Assembly: GCA_937874815.1 (NCBI GenBank)
Contig: CALNBW010000295.1
Span: 1-9,431 of the forward strand
Direction of reading: 5' to 3'
Source: an uncultured Bacillota bacterium
GTDB taxonomy: Bacteria; Bacillota; UBA994; UBA5500
DNA length: 9,431 bases
Part shown: piece after piece, positions 5,578 to 9,431 of the stretch
Layout of the letters: every line of letters begins with the position of its first letter
Position numbering within the stretch: the stretch's first letter is position 1
Notes under the pieces: model-generated
Seen by the model: only the letters and a program-made list of their open reading frames with translations
Told to the model about the DNA's origin: nothing
Database searches by the model: none
Translations under genes and position numbers: made by a program

Positions 5578-6321
5578 TTAAGCCAATCCAATTTTGCCTA
5601 GAGATGCGGCATAAACCACGAAACGATCTACCCCATTTAGACCTAGGGTACTATTGATTTGATCATCATCAAAGGCACCAATGGCGCAACATCCGCACCC
5701 GACAGCCGTTGCTGCTAGGTAGAGGTTCTGGCAAACGTGCCCGGCATCAAGGATGATATAACGATAAGATCGCTCTTGGTAACGCCAAACGGAGCGATAG
5801 ATGTCGGCAGCCCAGATAAAAGTGACGGCGCTAGTGCCGACGAAAGGCTGCTGCTGGCAATTATCTTCGATCCGCTGGCTGATGCCAGCGTCCAATGTGA
5901 CCACGGCTAGTTTGTGCTCCAGCGCTAGATAACGATATAGGCCCGGTTGTAACCCCTCCACCCGATTGGCTAATATGTAGGTTTCCAGGGGATGACGTGC
6001 TCCCGCCGATGGCACTGTACGCACCGTTGCTGGCCTATTAGTTACTTTCTTGACGCCCTGGGTATGCCAGAGTAAATAAGCCAGCTCAGCCAACGAAATG
6101 GGTTCAGCTGTATACTTGCGCCAGCTTTTACGCTGGTTACTGACTAGGGTAAAGTCACATGGGGGCACATCAATCGTGTCGGCCTTAGGCAAATCAACCA
6201 CTTCTTGCCCCGCTGCATCCCAAGCAAGCTCGGGCTGAGGCAGCTCTCGCATTTGGTCGGACTCACCTAAATACTGATACTTGGTTTTCTCAATAAACTC
6301 TTGTCCAACAGATTTAGACAT
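5578..6321 (-). CDS. SagB-type nitroreductase-family oxidoreductase
   Basis: A 247-residue member of the FMN-dependent nitroreductase superfamily, closest in motifs to the SagB/ThcOx-like dehydrogenases that oxidise azolines in ribosomal peptides. Signs are RKSWRKY (64-70, flavin phosphate contact), LAELAYLLWHTQGV (77-90), RTVPSAGARHPLETY (101-115), VEGLQPGLYRY (121-131) and DAGHVCQNLYLAATAVGCG (192-210). No cyclodehydratase (YcaO), leader-peptide binder or precursor peptide is visible, so azoline oxidation cannot be assumed. Stand-alone members of this family are common and mostly uncharacterised. Three cysteines lie close together (209, 211, 212). AAAGGAGC eight bases before ATG 6321 supports the start. 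It is the first gene of the minus-strand run with the two cyclophilins and is divergent from glnS. Confidence 0.9.
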   Translation of the reverse strand: MSKSVGQEFIEKTKYQYLGESDQMRELPQPELAWDAAGQEVVDLPKADTIDVPPCDFTLVSNQRKSWRKYTAEPISLAELAYLLWHTQGVKKVTNRPATVRTVPSAGARHPLETYILANRVEGLQPGLYRYLALEHKLAVVTLDAGISQRIEDNCQQQPFVGTSAVTFIWAADIYRSVWRYQERSYRYIILDAGHVCQNLYLAATAVGCGCCAIGAFDDDQINSTLGLNGVDRFVVYAASLGKIGLA

Positions 6322-6405
6322 ATAGTTTTGCTCCTTTCAATATTATCCTTAGTTATATTCTCGCTAGAGCGGCCAGTACCTTTCCTGCGAGCTACTAAAG
6401 CGAAA

Positions 6406-6436
6406 TTGGCTAGGGCCGCCGCCCTTGGTATATAAT
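6406..6436 (+). promoter_or_regulatory. Candidate promoter of glnS
   Basis: TTGGCT (6406-6411) is followed by the overlapping -10 candidates TATATA (6429-6434, spacer 17) and TATAAT (6431-6436, spacer 19). It lies about 100 bases before glnS. The spacing is not ideal for the perfect TATAAT, but nothing better was found in the 213-base gap between the divergent genes. Confidence 0.5.
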
Positions 6437-6449
6437 AGAATCAGACTTC

Positions 6450-6476
6450 CCTGGTGCCGGTTGCGACGCCACTAGG
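6450..6476 (+). other. Small hairpin in the glnS leader
   Basis: CCTGGTG (6450-6456) pairs with CACTAGG (6470-6476), with one G-U pair and a 13-base loop, in the untranslated leader of about 90 bases. It is too small for a T-box, and no T-box core or following terminator was found. Its role is unknown and it could be chance. Confidence 0.25.
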
Positions 6477-6534
6477 CATGTGTTATAACTAGGCAAATAG
6501 GTACAGTAGAATTCGCTTAAAGAGGGTGAGATAA

Positions 6535-8223
6535 ATGGCAACTAACGAAACGGAACTGAACAACTTTATCCGCCGCATCATTGATGAGGACATAGCCAGA
6601 GGCTGGAATGAAGGCCGTGTACATACTCGTTTCCCGCCGGAGCCCAACGGGTACCTGCATATTGGCCACGCCAAGGCTATTTTACTCAATTACAGCATAG
6701 CAAAAGACTATAACGGCCTTTTTAACCTGCGCTTTGACGACACCAACCCCACTAAAGAAGAGCAGGAGTTCGTAGACTCCATCATCGACGATATCAAATG
6801 GCTGGGTGTTGACTGGGAAGATCGGCTCTTTTTTACAGCTGACTATTTTGATCGCATGTATGAGTTAGCGGTGCAAATGATCAAAGACGGGAAAGCCTAT
6901 GTGGATGACCTTTGTGTCGATGAAATTCGCGAATATAGAGGCACACTGACCGAACCAGGCCGGGAGAGCCCCTATCGTAACCGCTCTATAGAAGAAAACC
7001 TGGATCTTTTTACTCGCATGAAGGATGGGGAGTTCCCCGATGGGGCCCGCGTGCTACGGGCCAAGATCGACATGGCATCACCCAATATTAACATGCGCGA
7101 CCCAGTTGTTTATCGCATTCGCCACGCTAGCCATCATCGCTCTGGCGATAAGTGGTGCATCTATCCTATGTACGACTATGCCCATCCGCTAGAGGATGCA
7201 TTCGAGAGCATTACCCATTCGCTCTGCTCCATTGAATATGCGGACCATAACGAGCTATACGAATGGTTCCTAGATAATGTGGATTATAGCGGCCCTGGCA
7301 TCCAGGGACGTCCTAAGCAGATTGAATTTGCGCGCCTCAATATCACCCATACTGTAATGAGCAAACGCAAACTACGCCGCTTGGTTGAAGAGGGCATCGT
7401 AACTGGGTGGGATGATCCGCGCATGCCCACAATTGCCGGCTTAAGACGGCGCGGCTATTCTCCCCAGGCCATCAGTAACTTCTGTGAACGCATCGGTGTG
7501 GCCCGAAGCGATAGCACTGTCGATGTGGCCTTCCTGGAGCACTGCGTCCGGGAGGATCTCAACGCCCATGCTGAACGCTTGATGGCGGTGCTGAGGCCGC
7601 TAAAAATTACGCTGGAGAACTATCCTGCTGCTCAGGTAGAATGGGTAGCGATTGAAAACAACCCGGAAAACCCAGACGCAGGTGAGCGCCAAGTACCCTT
7701 TTCCCGCGAGCTCTATATCGAGCGCGAAGACTTCATGGAAGATCCACCGCGCAAGTTCTACCGGCTAGCGCCAGGACGCGAAATCCGCCTGAAGGGTGCT
7801 TACATTATCAAGTGTGAGCGCGTAATTAAGGATGAAGACGGCAATATCACTGAGCTGATCTGCAGCTACGACCCCGAAAGCAAGAGTGGCATGCCAGGAG
7901 CTAACCGCAAGGTGAAGGCTACCGCCCATTGGGTCTCCGCTGCCCACGCAGTACCGATTACGGCCCGTCTCTACGACCACCTTTTCACGAAAGCTAACCC
8001 GGATGAGGTCCCAGAAGGCCAGGATTTCATGGCCAATATTAACCCCAACTCACTAGAAGTGCTAACTAACTGCATGGCTGAGCCGGCCATTACCGCGGCC
8101 CAGCCGGGCGATCGGTTCCAGTTCCTGCGCCAGGGCTATTTCCACGTTGACCCCGTAGATAGCAAGGACGGAAAGATTGTGGTTAACCTAATCGTTGGCC
8201 TTAGAGACACCTGGAAAAAGTAA
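6535..8223 (+). CDS. glnS: Glutaminyl-tRNA synthetase
   Basis: Joins glutamine to tRNA-Gln using ATP. The 562 residues match the usual bacterial length of about 550. The class I HIGH motif is HIGH at 42-45 within PEPNGYLHIGHAKA, and the KMSKS counterpart is VMSKRK at 274-279. It is followed by GWDDPRMPTIAGLRRRGY, which is typical of GlnRS and separates it from GluRS. The C-terminal part, from about 345, has the two beta-barrels that read the anticodon, ending in RDTWKK with no YqeY-like extension. ATG 6535 follows GAGGGTGAG. Many Firmicutes lack this enzyme and make Gln-tRNA through GatCAB, so its presence is informative about lineage. It has its own promoter and terminator. Confidence 0.98.
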   Translation: MATNETELNNFIRRIIDEDIARGWNEGRVHTRFPPEPNGYLHIGHAKAILLNYSIAKDYNGLFNLRFDDTNPTKEEQEFVDSIIDDIKWLGVDWEDRLFFTADYFDRMYELAVQMIKDGKAYVDDLCVDEIREYRGTLTEPGRESPYRNRSIEENLDLFTRMKDGEFPDGARVLRAKIDMASPNINMRDPVVYRIRHASHHRSGDKWCIYPMYDYAHPLEDAFESITHSLCSIEYADHNELYEWFLDNVDYSGPGIQGRPKQIEFARLNITHTVMSKRKLRRLVEEGIVTGWDDPRMPTIAGLRRRGYSPQAISNFCERIGVARSDSTVDVAFLEHCVREDLNAHAERLMAVLRPLKITLENYPAAQVEWVAIENNPENPDAGERQVPFSRELYIEREDFMEDPPRKFYRLAPGREIRLKGAYIIKCERVIKDEDGNITELICSYDPESKSGMPGANRKVKATAHWVSAAHAVPITARLYDHLFTKANPDEVPEGQDFMANINPNSLEVLTNCMAEPAITAAQPGDRFQFLRQGYFHVDPVDSKDGKIVVNLIVGLRDTWKK

Positions 8224-8236
8224 CAGTACCCTACGT

Positions 8237-8268
8237 AGCCCCGCGAGATGTTATCGCGGGGCTTTTTG
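8237..8268 (+). terminator. Intrinsic terminator of glnS
   Basis: AGCCCCGCGA pairs perfectly with TCGCGGGGCT around a 7-base loop and is followed by TTTT and then G, 14 bases after the glnS stop. It isolates glnS from the transporter gene downstream. Confidence 0.95.
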
Positions 8269-8283
8269 TGCCTTTAGGGAAAG

Positions 8284-8335
8284 AACAGGTAGGAATCAGG
8301 AAAGGTCATTGACTAAGCGCATAAAACAGGTAGGA
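8284..8335 (+). repeat. Direct repeat AACAGGTAGGA upstream of the ABC exporter
   Basis: The 11-base word AACAGGTAGGA occurs at 8284-8294 and 8325-8335, starts 41 bases apart, close to four helical turns. The copies flank the candidate -35 box, and the second overlaps the candidate -10. This could be a paired regulator site. Confidence 0.4.
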
Positions 8336-8336
8336 T
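8309..8336 (+). promoter_or_regulatory. Candidate promoter of the ABC exporter gene
   Basis: TTGACT (8309-8314), a 16-base spacer and TAGGAT (8331-8336). The first box is close to consensus, the second matches four of six. Transcription would start only about 13 bases before the ATG, leaving the ribosome site at the very 5' end, so this promoter is uncertain. Confidence 0.35.
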
Positions 8337-8355
8337 TAAGCGAGGAGGTGTAGCA

Positions 8356-9431
8356 ATGGGAACAATCAAAAGGTTAGCTGGATATATAGCACCTCACTGG
8401 CTCAAGGCGTTTTTGATGTTGATCGGACTGCTGGGTTTTATGGGTTTGGAGATGGTCCCCCCCTTGCTGTTGCGCGAGGCAGTGGATAATGCCATACCTA
8501 ATAAATCTATGTCGCTGGTCATCACCCTCGCCGGGGGCTATGTGTTGGTCGCCCTCTTGCGAGGGGTTTTTGCCTATACCCAATGGCATTATTCGGAACT
8601 ACTAGGCCAATCGGTCACACGAGACCTGCAAATGAGTTTACACCAACATCTACAAAGCTTGCATGACGAATACTTCCGCAAGCAAAAGACCGGCGATATC
8701 ATGTCGCGGGTAACGGGAGATATGCGCAGTGTGGCGCACGTGCTCAGTTGGGGGTTGATGCTTTTCAGCCAGAACTGCTTAACTTTACTGAGTGCATTAG
8801 TTGTGCTCCTGTGCCTCAACTGGAAGTTGACGCTAATCAGTTTGGCAACCTTCCCAGTGATGTTCGTCATTGTCATGCGCTATGATAAGGTCGTGCGTCC
8901 TCTCTGGCGGCAAGCACGCCAAGAAATGTCGAAGCTGACGACGGTGTTGCAGGAGAACGTCTCTGGCGTACGCACCGTCAAGGCCTTTGCCCGTGAGGAG
9001 CATGAGATCGACAAGTTTGACCAACGGAATACGATCTACTTAGATACTAACTTGCGCCGGGTCGCTGTCGAATCTCAAACTCTGCCGCTCATTGACTTCA
9101 TCTCGGGCCTGAGTGTGCTCGTGTTGCTAGCCGTTGGGGGGCGCCAGGTAATCTTAGGCACCTTGACCCTCGGCACCCTGATAGCTTTCCAGAGTTATAT
9201 CTGGAAGCTTATCTGGCCGGTGCGATCCATGGGCTGGATTATTAACTCTCTCGAGCAAGCTTTGGCAGCTGCACCACGTCTCTTTGAGATTCTAGATACC
9301 CCTTCAGCCATTTGCGATGGACCAGATGCCATGCCGGCGCCGGCTCTAGAAGGACGCATCGCATTTGAACAAGTGGGTTTTCAGTTTGATGACAGCGATG
9401 TCCCCGTGCTCCATGATGTGTCATTCACCAT
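8356..9431 (+). CDS. ABC exporter half-transporter, permease-ATPase fusion (3' cut)
   Basis: The visible 358 codons read through to the window edge without a stop. ATG 8356 has GAGGAGGTG five bases upstream. The first ~310 residues are a type 1 ABC exporter membrane domain: helices near 17-37, 55-75, 130-150 and 155-175 and a later pair around 250-290. Between them are family landmarks such as YFRKQKTGDIMSRVTGD (about 107-123) and ENVSGVRTVKAFAREE (about 200-215, the coupling region). The nucleotide-binding domain begins near residue 335 (IAFEQVGFQFDD, then VLHDVSFT), and the window ends before the Walker A motif. It belongs to the MsbA/MdlB/BmrA-like group of lipid, drug or peptide exporters that work as dimers. 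Substrate cannot be inferred. Such genes often come in pairs, so a partner may follow. Confidence 0.92.
   Translation, partial: MGTIKRLAGYIAPHWLKAFLMLIGLLGFMGLEMVPPLLLREAVDNAIPNKSMSLVITLAGGYVLVALLRGVFAYTQWHYSELLGQSVTRDLQMSLHQHLQSLHDEYFRKQKTGDIMSRVTGDMRSVAHVLSWGLMLFSQNCLTLLSALVVLLCLNWKLTLISLATFPVMFVIVMRYDKVVRPLWRQARQEMSKLTTVLQENVSGVRTVKAFAREEHEIDKFDQRNTIYLDTNLRRVAVESQTLPLIDFISGLSVLVLLAVGGRQVILGTLTLGTLIAFQSYIWKLIWPVRSMGWIINSLEQALAAAPRLFEILDTPSAICDGPDAMPAPALEGRIAFEQVGFQFDDSDVPVLHDVSFT

Noticed and set aside
5578..6321. Azole-peptide (RiPP) biosynthesis cluster around the SagB-like gene
   Set aside because: No YcaO, leader-binding protein or precursor peptide is present in the window; the neighbours are isomerases and glnS.
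6440..6534. T-box riboswitch before glnS
   Set aside because: The leader is only about 90 bases, with no T-box core sequence and no terminator/antiterminator pair; only one small hairpin is present.
8374..9424. Minus-strand frames of 60-95 codons opposite the ABC exporter
   Set aside because: The plus strand is one continuous frame with exporter motifs; these are shadows.
1..9431. CRISPR array, tRNA or rRNA genes
   Set aside because: No regularly spaced repeats and no tRNA or rRNA landmarks were seen on reading either strand.

Overview
The window looks like chromosomal DNA of an anaerobic Gram-positive-type bacterium, most likely a clostridial or Peptococcaceae-like Firmicute. The grounds are strong AGGAGG-type ribosome binding sites, frequent GTG/TTG starts, a sigma-A-like promoter with a Fur-family operator, a two-iron-centre desulfoferrodoxin, lipoprotein signal peptides, and mid-range base composition by eye. 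The genus cannot be fixed from sequence alone.

Layout. Positions 1-3828 form a segment bounded by two inverted copies of a ~53 bp repeat (1-53 and 3776-3828, 49 of 53 bases identical). Just inside each copy is the apparent C-terminal tail of the same vanished protein, perhaps a transposase. The segment holds a six-helix membrane protein (-) and a DUF3825-type protein (-). It also holds a D-cysteine desulfhydrase-like gene broken by a frameshift (+), a small exported protein (+), a bidirectional terminator, and desulfoferrodoxin (-), which has a textbook promoter with a palindromic operator in its spacer. The repeat at 3776-3828 runs into a fold-back inverted repeat (3818-3902).

From 3995 to 6321 a minus-strand run of three closely spaced genes reads, in transcription order: a SagB-type nitroreductase-like oxidoreductase, a cyclophilin lipoprotein with an unrecognised N-terminal domain, and a second cyclophilin without a signal peptide. 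The two cyclophilins share their domain and C-terminal ending, so they look like a tandem duplication that gave one surface-anchored and one cytoplasmic isomerase.

From 6535 on the plus strand come a complete glutaminyl-tRNA synthetase (glnS) with its own promoter and a strong intrinsic terminator, then the 5' part of an ABC exporter half-transporter that runs off the window just inside its ATP-binding domain.

I see no CRISPR array, tRNA, rRNA or complete insertion sequence, and no clearly new multi-gene system. The best leads are the inverted repeat pair with its fold-back structure, the lesion beside the catalytic lysine in the desulfhydrase, the operator-in-promoter design of desulfoferrodoxin, and the cyclophilin duplication.
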